A stretch of 64,000 nucleotides of DNA, taken from the NCBI GenBank assembly GCA_028278345.1, contig JANQEL010000100.1:1-64000 (forward strand), read 5' to 3'. The position numbers and the translations under genes are program-made. This document shows positions 41,696-50,014 of the stretch, one piece after another (within the stretch, counting starts at the first letter, position 1; each line of letters starts with the position of its first letter). The notes under the pieces are model-generated. The model searched no databases. It was not told the origin of the DNA and saw nothing but the letters and a program-made list of their open reading frames with translations. The DNA comes from Myxococcota bacterium. GTDB lineage: Bacteria; Myxococcota_A; UBA9160; UBA4427.

Positions 41696-44600
41696 GTGGC
41701 TGACGTCGAAAATCTACTCTCGGGTTTCGTCTCACCGGAACTGTTGAGTCGGGTCGCACCGGATTCGAGTCGTGCGCTTCGAAACGCCGAGGCGGTCTTC
41801 GATGCCGCCGCCCTGTTCGTCGACCTACGCGGGTTCTCCCAACTCGCCGATTCGCTCGATCGCGCGATGGGTCGCTCCGGGGCAGACGCCCTGACCCGAA
41901 CCCTCAATGGGCTCTTCGAGTCTGCAATCGCGACGGTACTCCGGCACAACGGGGCCATCGCGGAACTCGGGGGCGATTCACTTCTCGCACTATGGCCGCA
42001 GACCCCGGATCAGGAGTTCGCGGTGCATGCCGCCCGAGCGTGCGCCACGGATCTACTCGAGTGGAGCGCTACCGCCGATGCCGAGAGCCTGGGGGTCGTA
42101 CTGCACTGCGGTTTGGGGTCAGGTACTGCTGTACTCGCCCTGACAGATGCGGGCGCCGATGTGTGGGAGTTGGTGACCGGCGGAGACGTCCTCGACGACA
42201 CGTTCCAGGCGTTTCTGCTCTCGGACGACAACGAATGTCGCATGGGTCCGCGTGCACGAGAGTGGGTGAATGCGGAGAAGAGTTCGGGGCGGACCCCGGA
42301 TTCCTCGCATGAGACGTGGGGCAACGATCCAATTCCCTCAACGGATCCGCGAATGCGTTCTTTCGTGGCGAGGTCACTTCGCGGTCGCTCACTCGATGGT
42401 CCTTGGTTACCCGAACTGCGAACGGCATCCGTTCTCTATCTGTCGTTCCCGACCGTTCGCCTGCGGGATCTTGCCGATGTGTCGTTCGTTCGTGACGCGA
42501 TTCGGATCGCGCACGCTGCAGCCCACGACCATGGGGGGCAGCTTCTTCGCTGCGCCGAGGATGACAAGGGCTTTTCTGCCATGATCGTCTTCGGCGCGTT
42601 GTCCGCACGGGGCGATGCAAGCCATTGCCTCGACGCCGCACTCAGCCTGGCGGAAATGCAGACCGGGCCCGAGATGCGCATCGGAGTCGCGACGGGTGCG
42701 ATGTTCTGTGGGGCCGTTGGAAACGACGACCGACGCCAATTCACCGTCAATGGAGCCGCCGCGAACCGCGCGGCAAGACTCGCTCACACTGACGAATTCC
42801 GTCTGCTTTGCGATCAATCCACATACGAGCGCAATCGCACCCAGGTTCTTTTCGAACCTATCGGGTTGTTGGAGATCAAGGGACACGCGTCGGCCGAGTG
42901 GACGTACGTTCCAACGCAACGAAGAGTCGTCGACCGTCTCGAAGAAGAGTTTCGCTCCCGATTCGTCGGGCGGCGAAGAGAGATGGAGCACGGGGTTCGC
43001 GCGCTCCTCCATACGCTGAATCAAGGCGCCTCCACGCTACTCATTCGCGGGGAGCCTGGAATCGGCAAGAGTCGATTCATCTACGAGCTCGGCTTGCGCG
43101 CCGAGGAGATGCAGTTTCGCTGCCCGGCGATGCCGGGGGCTCGCGTGGGCGGCCGCAGGTCCTGGTACTCCTGGAAGGGCCTCCTCGATCGATCGATCGT
43201 AGAGACGCTGAGCGGCGATCTGCGTCGGCGCTATCTCGAGTGGCTCGACGGCATCGAGAGACCGGGAGACGGAAATCTCGAGGCGATCTCCAATGCCGAC
43301 GAAACCAACTTGCTGCTTTGCGATGTGGTGCACGAGCTGGCAATCGATCGTCCGCTCTTCCTCGTGTTGGATGACGCACAGTGGATGGACGCCTCTTCGT
43401 GGCAGCTCGCTCAGGCGATCGTCGAACGGGGTATCCCCATCTTCCTCGCGATCTGCTTTCGCAGCGACGAAGCGGAAGACGTCGAGTCGCTTGCAATGAT
43501 CCGTCGCCGCGAGGACACGCGCGAGCTCACTCTCGGCGAGCTCGAGTTCAACGAGACTCTTGGTCTCGTCGCTTCCTCCCAGGGCGCGTCGCGGGTCTCG
43601 CAGGATCTGGGGCGATGGATCCATGAAGCGAGCCAGGGGCACCCATTGTTCAGCCAGGAGTTGGCGAACTCCCTCCACGAACGCGGATTGCTCGTCCGGT
43701 CGCGCTCGGTCCTCTCGTGCACCGATCCGCAGGCGCTCGCCACCGAGGAAGTGCCTCCCCGTATCGAAGGCGTCGTGGCAGGTCGCATCGATGCACTCTC
43801 GGCCAACGCACAACGGCTGCTTCGAAGCGCAAGCATCCTCGGACGAAAGTTCGATCTGGATCGCACTGTGTTCCTTTCGGATCTCGAACGCGGAACTGCC
43901 GAGCGTGCGTTCCGGGAGCTCCAGCTGTCGCGTCTCGTCGTAAGTACGGGCGAATCCGCTCCGAGCTTTCGGCACGAGATCATTCGCGACGTGGCCTACC
44001 AGCTGGTCCCGATCTCGCATCGTCGAACGCTTCATGAGCAGGTCGCCAACTATCTGATCGAAGTGGAGGGCGATCAGCGAGATGAGCTCGAGGTCGCCAA
44101 TCACGAAGAAGCGGCGGGGCTCCATTCGCGTGCGTTTCGCTCACTCGTGGGCGCCGCCGAGGCATCGATCTACGTCGGCGCTCACCGAAACGTGGAGGAG
44201 ATCCTCGTGCGCGCCTTCGAGCTGCCCAAAGGCGGGAAGGACGACGAACTCGACTCAGTCGACATTGCGCGTGCCCATCGCGCGAGCGCGATCGCACAAG
44301 CCGCGCTCGGTGACCTCGGAGGTTCGATGGATCAGGCCATCCAGGCGTTGTCGATGCTCGGCGTGCGAATACCGCGCTCTTCGACCGGGTGGTCCGTCGT
44401 AGCGCTCCGCGAAGGTCTGAGACGCCTTCTGGGTCGGAACGTCGGGAAGCGAAGCAAGACCGACCCTAGGGCGGCTCAAGTGGCGACCGAAGCTGCGCGC
44501 ACCCTTTCTAGCAACTCCTACTTCATGTCGAACCCGGCTGCCGTGATGGCCGCCTCCCTGATGACCTGGAAGTTCGCAGAAGCGTGCGATCGCCTCGAAC

Positions 44601-45595
44601 TCGCAGGCCGGTCGCGGTGCGTCATCGGCTACGGAATGGCAATCGCACGCGCCAAATGGCTCGGCGAGAAGATCCTGTCCGTCGCTGCCGAAGAGTATGA
44701 GCGAGCTGATCAAGTCGCCGCACTTCGCGATGTGCTCGGGGGGCGGGCCATGTTCGAGTTCACCCATGCGAACTGGTCGAACGTCTACCTCGCGCTGGAT
44801 CGCGTCGACGCGCTCAGCGCTCGACCCGATGCGCCTCCGGACCCCGTCGTCGACGAGTTTGCCATCACGACCCGCGGGCTTGCGCTCTTCAACGAAGGCC
44901 GACTCGAATCGGCCCGCCGGTGCTTCGAGAATCTGAACGAAACGGCCGTTGCACGGGGCGGCGATCAACAGATCGCCTGGTCACTCTACGCCTCCGCCCA
45001 ATGCGATATCCGTATGGGCGAGTGCCAACGAGCACTCGAACTGCTCGATCAGGCCTTGCCCATTCTCTTCGAGTTGGGCGACCAGATGTCCTTGTTGAAC
45101 TGCGAAGCACTTTTCGCGGTGGCACATCTCGAATCGGATGACGAGGAACGCGCACAGTCGCGCGCTCGAGATGCCCTGGCACGCTCCCGTGCGGTGGCCG
45201 TGAGCAATTTCGGATCGCTCGAGGGCTTTGCCGGGGCATCGGAGGTATTCGGGCGGCTCGCCGAGTTCGGGTCGCCTGACATGCGAACCGAATACTCAAG
45301 ACTCGCCATCGCGGCCAACCGCCAGCTCGCCCGCTACGCGAGAACCTTCATCTTCGCGCGACCCAGGCTCCTGCGGTCTCGCGCACAGATCGATCGCATC
45401 CAGAACCGCGAGCGTCTCGCTGAGAAGCGGCTCATGAGGGCACTCGGTGAAGCTGAGAGGTTCGGCATGCGGTTCGAGCAGGCTTCGATTCATCTCGCGC
45501 TCTCACGATCCAATCGGTTGTCGAGCGACGTTCGCCGAGTCCATGCAGATGCTTCCGTCCGTTGCGCCACTGAGTGCGGCGGATCGATCCATTGA
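41696..45595 (+). CDS. Soluble adenylyl cyclase (ADCY10-like): two cyclase domains + AAA ATPase + helical repeats
   Basis: A 1299-aa protein from GTG 41696. Cyclase domain C1 (about 36-190) keeps metal Asp43 (FVDLRGF) and Asp94 (LGGDSLLALW). C2 (about 243-405) lacks the first metal Asp (YLSFPTV) but has EDDKGFSAMIVFG and QFTVNGAAANRAARL with the Asn357/Arg361 transition-state pair. One composite active site results, as in vertebrate soluble cyclase. A STAND-like ATPase follows: Walker A GEPGIGKSR (452-460) and Walker B LFLVLDDAQW (554-563). The rest is TPR-like helix. At positions aligning with the bicarbonate-binding Lys95 and Arg176 of human sAC (numbers from memory) this protein has Glu90 and Phe. 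It should make cAMP for the Crp protein encoded nearby; the stimulus is unknown. Confidence 0.88.
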   Translation: MADVENLLSGFVSPELLSRVAPDSSRALRNAEAVFDAAALFVDLRGFSQLADSLDRAMGRSGADALTRTLNGLFESAIATVLRHNGAIAELGGDSLLALWPQTPDQEFAVHAARACATDLLEWSATADAESLGVVLHCGLGSGTAVLALTDAGADVWELVTGGDVLDDTFQAFLLSDDNECRMGPRAREWVNAEKSSGRTPDSSHETWGNDPIPSTDPRMRSFVARSLRGRSLDGPWLPELRTASVLYLSFPTVRLRDLADVSFVRDAIRIAHAAAHDHGGQLLRCAEDDKGFSAMIVFGALSARGDASHCLDAALSLAEMQTGPEMRIGVATGAMFCGAVGNDDRRQFTVNGAAANRAARLAHTDEFRLLCDQSTYERNRTQVLFEPIGLLEIKGHASAEWTYVPTQRRVVDRLEEEFRSRFVGRRREMEHGVRALLHTLNQGASTLLIRGEPGIGKSRFIYELGLRAEEMQFRCPAMPGARVGGRRSWYSWKGLLDRSIVETLSGDLRRRYLEWLDGIERPGDGNLEAISNADETNLLLCDVVHELAIDRPLFLVLDDAQWMDASSWQLAQAIVERGIPIFLAICFRSDEAEDVESLAMIRRREDTRELTLGELEFNETLGLVASSQGASRVSQDLGRWIHEASQGHPLFSQELANSLHERGLLVRSRSVLSCTDPQALATEEVPPRIEGVVAGRIDALSANAQRLLRSASILGRKFDLDRTVFLSDLERGTAERAFRELQLSRLVVSTGESAPSFRHEIIRDVAYQLVPISHRRTLHEQVANYLIEVEGDQRDELEVANHEEAAGLHSRAFRSLVGAAEASIYVGAHRNVEEILVRAFELPKGGKDDELDSVDIARAHRASAIAQAALGDLGGSMDQAIQALSMLGVRIPRSSTGWSVVALREGLRRLLGRNVGKRSKTDPRAAQVATEAARTLSSNSYFMSNPAAVMAASLMTWKFAEACDRLELAGRSRCVIGYGMAIARAKWLGEKILSVAAEEYERADQVAALRDVLGGRAMFEFTHANWSNVYLALDRVDALSARPDAPPDPVVDEFAITTRGLALFNEGRLESARRCFENLNETAVARGGDQQIAWSLYASAQCDIRMGECQRALELLDQALPILFELGDQMSLLNCEALFAVAHLESDDEERAQSRARDALARSRAVAVSNFGSLEGFAGASEVFGRLAEFGSPDMRTEYSRLAIAANRQLARYARTFIFARPRLLRSRAQIDRIQNRERLAEKRLMRALGEAERFGMRFEQASIHLALSRSNRLSSDVRRVHADASVRCATECGGSIH

Positions 45596-45617
45596 AAGCC
45601 CCAACAGGAGAACTCCA

Positions 45618-46565
45618 TTGACGACGACCTATATCGACTTGCCGAACAGCCTGATTGCCCACGGTCCCTACGTTCATCGCGAGGTCGCCTTGCACTCCTT
45701 TTTCATTGAGGCCGACCGCGGTAAAGTTCAGAAGTTTCTCGACGACGGCTTCGAGACGCCTTCAGGCGGAGCGGTGAAGTATCAGTTGCTTACCAAGAAG
45801 CTCTTGCTCTCCGCCGCAAACATCGGCGTCGTCACGTCGAATGGCGACCCGACGCGTGAAGGAATCATCAGCGAGATCGATGTCGGGTTGTGGGCCGTCG
45901 CGATTCGGACGAAACCGTTCTCGTGGACCCCTCGCTCGATTCCGCTCTGGCTCTTCGTCGACAGTGGAGCCGCGATGGCCGCTGGACGAGAGGTCTACGG
46001 CTTCCCCAAAGGCATGGGGATCATGAAAGTTCCGGGCAACGCACCTTCCAACGCGGGATTCAGCGTGAACGCACAGGTCTTTCCCAACTTCGGACCAGGC
46101 GAGCGTGCATCGGTCGAGCCCGTCTTCGAGGCCCGTCCGGAAACCGGCGTGCAGGAAGCAGAGGCACCTCCAGTTCTGAGTTCGGTGCAGGATGCCTACA
46201 ACGCGACGATCAACTCATTGGATCCGTTCGATGACAAGGATCTGGGCCTCGACGACATGAAGGAGAACGCCCTCGGGGCGACCTTGTTCTCCGGCGTAAA
46301 GATGGCCTTTCTCAAGCAGTTTCCAGCGATCGAAGACACCCGAAACGCCTGCTACCGCGCGATCGTCGAGGCCGACTCGAAGACGACGGATTTTCGCGGC
46401 GCCGGATTCACATCGGCGTCATTCGAGGTGAACATCCACTCGTACGCGAGTCACGACTTCCAGGGAACACTGGGTATACAACCGGGCTGGCAATCGGTAG
46501 GCAGATCGCTTTGGGGTGACTTCGACTTTGACATGGAGTTTGGAGAAGTCGTCCACCAGTCGTAG
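45618..46565 (+). CDS. Acetoacetate decarboxylase (ADC)-like family protein
   Basis: A 315-aa protein starting at TTG 45618 behind CAGGAGAA. The core LWLFVDSGAAMAAGREVYGFPKG with Lys131 corresponds to the ADC motif G-R-E-x-x-G-F-P-K that carries the Schiff-base lysine. The following residues (GMGIMKVPG) differ from true acetoacetate decarboxylases, so it may be a related decarboxylase/dehydratase-aldolase rather than ADC itself. It lies 22 bases after the cyclase stop as third gene of the FAD oxidoreductase-cyclase operon, so its expression is probably tied to cAMP signalling. Function in that context is unknown. Confidence 0.75.
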   Translation: MTTTYIDLPNSLIAHGPYVHREVALHSFFIEADRGKVQKFLDDGFETPSGGAVKYQLLTKKLLLSAANIGVVTSNGDPTREGIISEIDVGLWAVAIRTKPFSWTPRSIPLWLFVDSGAAMAAGREVYGFPKGMGIMKVPGNAPSNAGFSVNAQVFPNFGPGERASVEPVFEARPETGVQEAEAPPVLSSVQDAYNATINSLDPFDDKDLGLDDMKENALGATLFSGVKMAFLKQFPAIEDTRNACYRAIVEADSKTTDFRGAGFTSASFEVNIHSYASHDFQGTLGIQPGWQSVGRSLWGDFDFDMEFGEVVHQS

Positions 46566-46588
46566 GAAATCGGGATCGCCCTGGCCGG

Positions 46589-47365
46589 CTACCGTCCGCT
46601 GAAGAGAGACGCTCCAGGAGGGAACCCCACGCTGTGTGGGGTCTGCGGGTAGGTCGAGCTCCTTCGCACCCTCTCGCCGAGTTCTGTGCAGAGGCGATCC
46701 ACCGGCACGACCGGGTTCTGCTCGAGGATCTGTTGCAGGTGGTAGCTGAAGACCCCGTGAGACTCGTGGGTGTCGAGCCCGACGACCTCCGCGGCGATCT
46801 CGTGATCCCGACAGGCGTAGATCGAACGAGTGGGAAGCGGGCTCTTACACTCGTCGGCTACGGGATGCGGGGAACAAGCAAGGCAGCGATTCTCGACCGT
46901 GGAAACCAGTGTTTCGGATTCCGCTTCCACGGCCCAGTTGAGGAGCGGACGTCCTTCGAAACAACAATCGAAGATGTTGACGAGGGTGGGCGATTGACGC
47001 GAGCCATGGCGAACGATCTCCGCGATTTCGGCTTCTCTCAGCATCGCTCTCAGCTCGAGATCGTGGGGGACCACGGCACGGTGGGGTTCGTAGTTGGGTC
47101 GGGACTCGATCTTGGTTCCGCGACCCGCGAAGTAGAACAGGATCAGGTCTTCATTCGCAGAGCGACCCGCAAGCTCCCAGAGCGCTTCACGAATGTTCGC
47201 CCCGGTGGCATCCTGGTTGAGCAGGAGGACGATTTCATCGCTCTTCAATCCGACGTGATTGCGCAGGAGATTCGCCATGCCGACCGCGTCGGCTACGCAT
47301 CCATTCAGGTCGAGACGAACATCCACGTAGCGATTGACTCCAACGACCAGAGCACTTCGACGCAC
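46589..47365 (-). CDS. Caspase-like (C14/metacaspase) protein with altered catalytic His
   Basis: A 258-aa caspase-fold protein. GTG 47365 is preferred over an upstream ATG at 47416 because GGAGG precedes it at proper spacing. SALVVGVNRYVDVRLDLNGCVADAVGM is the typical start of the fold. The nucleophile loop is NIFDCCFEGR with Cys135, but where active members have G-H-G this protein has FAGRGTK (Arg82). The catalytic dyad is therefore incomplete and it may be a pseudoenzyme, a scaffold, or use another base. It is divergent from the Crp gene with a Crp-type site between them. Confidence 0.82.
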   Translation of the reverse strand: MRRSALVVGVNRYVDVRLDLNGCVADAVGMANLLRNHVGLKSDEIVLLLNQDATGANIREALWELAGRSANEDLILFYFAGRGTKIESRPNYEPHRAVVPHDLELRAMLREAEIAEIVRHGSRQSPTLVNIFDCCFEGRPLLNWAVEAESETLVSTVENRCLACSPHPVADECKSPLPTRSIYACRDHEIAAEVVGLDTHESHGVFSYHLQQILEQNPVVPVDRLCTELGERVRRSSTYPQTPHSVGFPPGASLFSGR

Positions 47366-47438
47366 GATCTTTCCTCCTCGTCGCTGCTCGACGAAAATTC
47401 TGCTAGACGCAAGCATGGAGAAGAAGACCGGCGCAAGT

Positions 47439-47454
47439 TGTGAAACGCTTCACA
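47439..47454. promoter_or_regulatory. Crp-type palindrome TGTGAAACGCTTCACA
   Basis: A TGTGA-N6-TCACA site lying 31 bases before the Crp-family start (47486) and 73 bases upstream of the caspase-like start (47365). Position is suitable for autoregulation and divergent control. It differs from the site at 39529 at one central base. Confidence 0.75.
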
Positions 47455-47485
47455 TCCGGGCGAACCGTGACAGGCGGACTGAACC

Positions 47486-48211
47486 ATGAAGACTGAAATC
47501 ATGCGGGTGCTCGAGCGCGTATCGATCTTCGAGGAACTCGATCCGAGAACACTCGAACAACTGGGCTCCATGTTTCGGGGCCGCTCCTACGACCCTGGAG
47601 AGCTCGTCTTCCGGCGCGGCGACGAGGGCAACAGCATGATGGTCGTCGTGTCCGGCCAAGTGAAGATGACCAGCCTGTCTTCCGACGGCCGTGAACTCAT
47701 CATCAACATGATGGGCCCCGGCGAGGTGTTCGGAGAATTGGCCCTTCTCGACGGCCACCCACGAAGTACCGACGCAGTCACCGTGGAGAAGTCGAAGATT
47801 CTCAGCCTGGAGCGACGTGACTTTGTTCCGTATCTCGAAAGCAACAGGCAGTTCACCCAGAGCGTGATCCAGCTCCTCTGCTCGCGAGTTCGCCGTACGA
47901 CGATGATGACCGAGGGCGCGTTGTTCGAGGATCTGGCGATTCGGTTGCTCAACCAGGTATTGGCGTGGACTACCGCTTACGGCGAACGACAGGGCAGCAA
48001 GATCATCGTCCGCCACGGCCTGACGCAACGAGAGATCGGCGAGAGCATCGGCATGACGCGCGAGAGCGTGAACAAACAGCTGTCGCACTGGAGAAGGCTC
48101 GGCCTTCTCGAGGTGCGCGGCAGAAGCCTCGTCATCCTGGATCTCGAAGGGCTCCGCACGAGCACGGAGCAGGGCGAGCGCTACCACCGCCGCCTCGAGC
48201 GGGGCGACTAG
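47486..48211 (+). CDS. Crp/Fnr-family transcriptional regulator, probably cAMP-responsive
   Basis: A 241-aa regulator. The N-terminal cyclic-nucleotide-binding beta-roll includes YDPGELVFRRGDEGNSM and the phosphate-binding cassette GEVFGELALLDGHPRSTDAV, whose G-E-L-A and P-R-S-T residues match cAMP-binding Crp proteins. No Fnr-type N-terminal cysteines are present. The C-terminal winged helix is LTQREIGESIGMTRESVNKQLSHWRRLGLLE. Residues R-E-S-V-N in the recognition helix are Crp-like, fitting the TGTGA boxes. Three such boxes occur within 9 kb together with an adenylyl cyclase, so a local cAMP regulon is strongly suggested. It has its own promoter with a box 31 bases upstream. Confidence 0.94.
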   Translation: MKTEIMRVLERVSIFEELDPRTLEQLGSMFRGRSYDPGELVFRRGDEGNSMMVVVSGQVKMTSLSSDGRELIINMMGPGEVFGELALLDGHPRSTDAVTVEKSKILSLERRDFVPYLESNRQFTQSVIQLLCSRVRRTTMMTEGALFEDLAIRLLNQVLAWTTAYGERQGSKIIVRHGLTQREIGESIGMTRESVNKQLSHWRRLGLLEVRGRSLVILDLEGLRTSTEQGERYHRRLERGD

Positions 48212-48278
48212 CGCCGCTTCGCCTTGGCGCGCTCTGCAATCGACGTGCAGCACCCGGATCCGGCCCACCTCGGATTCG

Positions 48279-48294
48279 AGTGAAACGTTTCACT
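48279..48294. promoter_or_regulatory. Crp-type palindrome AGTGAAACGTTTCACT
   Basis: A perfect 16-bp palindrome with the same GTGAAACGTTTCAC core as the site at 39529. It lies downstream of the Crp gene and 187 bases before the small-protein gene at 48481, in a 269-bp spacer with no other recognised element. Confidence 0.7.
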
Positions 48295-48480
48295 GCCACG
48301 CTTGATTTCGCGTGACATGTTCGATTCAGCATCTGTACGAGAGTAGTTGTTGGATCGAATTTGCTGCAGCTCCATGCCTCGTGCGGACAGGCATGTTTGC
48401 CGCTTTGCGGTGCCCACGAAACCGAATTCGCGTGCGGGCACACGATCAATCGCCATGCGCGGGGTCGAGGAGGATCGAAA

Positions 48481-48792
48481 GTGAACGACGAAGAGGTCAA
48501 GCGAACCGTCTACACGGCGGTATGGCGAATCATTCGACAACTGGACCCGCCCCCGTTCGATGAGTTCATGGACACGACGGCGGAGGACACATTCAACGAA
48601 GCGAATCCGCCCGATGAATTCGAGGATTTCTGGTGGGAATCGATCGGCACCGAGATCCAGGGCGGCGTCATGGCGCATCGCGTCTTCGCCGGACAGTTCC
48701 CACCCGAGTGGGTTCGGGAGAACAAAGACAAGACGTGGGGCGAGATTGCGGCCCACGTGGGCGAGAACCTCATTCCCATTCATGCAGGTTGA
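48481..48792 (+). CDS. Conserved-looking small acidic protein, function unknown
   Basis: A 103-aa protein from GTG 48481, preceded by GAGGAGG. It is acidic with aromatic residues (VWRIIRQLDPPPFDEFMD, FEDFWWESIG, FPPEWVRENKDKTWGEIAAH) and has no signal peptide, membrane helix or recognised motif. It lies 22 bases before a secreted beta-rich protein and downstream of a Crp-type site, so it probably opens a three-gene operon. I cannot assign a role. Confidence 0.65.
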   Translation: MNDEEVKRTVYTAVWRIIRQLDPPPFDEFMDTTAEDTFNEANPPDEFEDFWWESIGTEIQGGVMAHRVFAGQFPPEWVRENKDKTWGEIAAHVGENLIPIHAG

Positions 48793-48814
48793 CGAAGGTT
48801 GAACAGGAGACGAC

Positions 48815-50014
48815 ATGATGACGATTGCCATTCGACCACTTGTGTTTATCACCTCGTTCGCCGTCGCGAGCCTTGCGTTCGGGAGTGCCAGCGTGGAGCG
48901 TACTCCAGACCCAGAGAGGAATGTGGCCCGCTATACGACGGAGTATCGAATCCGCGTTCAGCTCGACCCGCCGATGACGCTCGAGCGAATCAAGAACGAC
49001 TCCACCTTCCAGGTGGTGTCTCAGGATTCTGGGAAGTCCATCGAGATCACGGTTGCCACGTTCGCCGGGACGGAACAAAACGACAAGTCACCGTACACAT
49101 ACAAGCAAGCTCTACTGTACGGCGACTTTCACGCTGCGAGCCCCTATATCCTCGTCGTGCACCACGCGGCTGATCCCGAAGAGAGAATTACGGTTACCCC
49201 CGCCGACCCGCCGGCGGACGATTCGGGGGCCCTGACCTTCCAACGTGCAACGCAGTTCGTCGACTTCGAGGTCACGCCGAGTTTCGTGGAAGAATCCGGC
49301 GAGCTTGCGTTCGAGTTCGATACCGAGGTGCGCCTCCCGTGGTTCAACAAGATCGAGGCCCGCAGGCGATTCAGTTCCAAACTCGCGGCTGATGGCAACA
49401 TAAGCACCGACGTCGACAACCCGAAAGTGCAGAGCAGCATCAATACGTCGTTGGACCTGGACTACCGACATCACCTCACGCTCGGCATTCCGCTACCCGG
49501 CCGTGGAACGCGCGATCAGGTCTACCCCGTCGGATTCACCATCAAACCGGCCGAGTTCGAGTCGAATCAGGAGTTCACGATCGTGAACTACACCGCGAAG
49601 GCGCAGCTGGTCTTCGCCGTTCCGTTCATTACGGACTATCCCACCTTGCTTTGGCACTCGCTGTTCGACGTACAGCGAAGCTTCTTCCCCATGACGGTCC
49701 GGACGGGATACACACTCCAGGACAAGGTGGAAGATGGCGACGATCGCGAGACCGACCTCGGCGCGCATCGCTGGGATACCGAGGTGGCGTACAACCTTCC
49801 GCTCGCGAACCGTCTCGACGCCACCGCCAGTTGGACCGGCTACTACGGGATCGATGACGATGAGTTCCGAGACTTCTGGCGCGTCGGGGGAAGGTTCTAT
49901 CTCGATGAGGATCGGACAACGGGTCTCGAGGTCTCCTACCAGACCGGAGAACTCCAACCCGAGCTCACCGAAACGGACTCCGTTCGCGTTGGACTGAGCG
50001 TTGACTTCTTCTAG
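48815..50014 (+). CDS. Exported beta-rich protein, probable outer-membrane barrel
   Basis: A 399-aa protein, ATG 48815 behind CAGGAGACGAC. Residues 1-26 form a Sec signal (FITSFAVASLAFGSASVE). From about residue 150 onward it alternates amphipathic strands rich in Tyr, Phe, Thr and Asp (LDLDYRHHLTLGIPLP, TVRTGYTLQDKV, RWDTEVAYNLPLANRLDATAS, VGGRFYLDEDRTTGLEVSY) and ends in SVRVGLSVDFF, a terminal Phe strand typical of BamA-recognised barrels. No specific family is recognised. It overlaps the next gene by 14 bases, so secretion and the 2-TM partner are linked. Porin or sensor roles are both possible. Confidence 0.7.
   Translation: MMTIAIRPLVFITSFAVASLAFGSASVERTPDPERNVARYTTEYRIRVQLDPPMTLERIKNDSTFQVVSQDSGKSIEITVATFAGTEQNDKSPYTYKQALLYGDFHAASPYILVVHHAADPEERITVTPADPPADDSGALTFQRATQFVDFEVTPSFVEESGELAFEFDTEVRLPWFNKIEARRRFSSKLAADGNISTDVDNPKVQSSINTSLDLDYRHHLTLGIPLPGRGTRDQVYPVGFTIKPAEFESNQEFTIVNYTAKAQLVFAVPFITDYPTLLWHSLFDVQRSFFPMTVRTGYTLQDKVEDGDDRETDLGAHRWDTEVAYNLPLANRLDATASWTGYYGIDDDEFRDFWRVGGRFYLDEDRTTGLEVSYQTGELQPELTETDSVRVGLSVDFF

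Noticed and set aside
47486-48211. Crp-family gene as an Fnr-type oxygen sensor
   Set aside because: No N-terminal cysteine cluster, and the phosphate-binding cassette matches cAMP-binding proteins; the nearby boxes fit Crp rather than TTGAT-N4-ATCAA.
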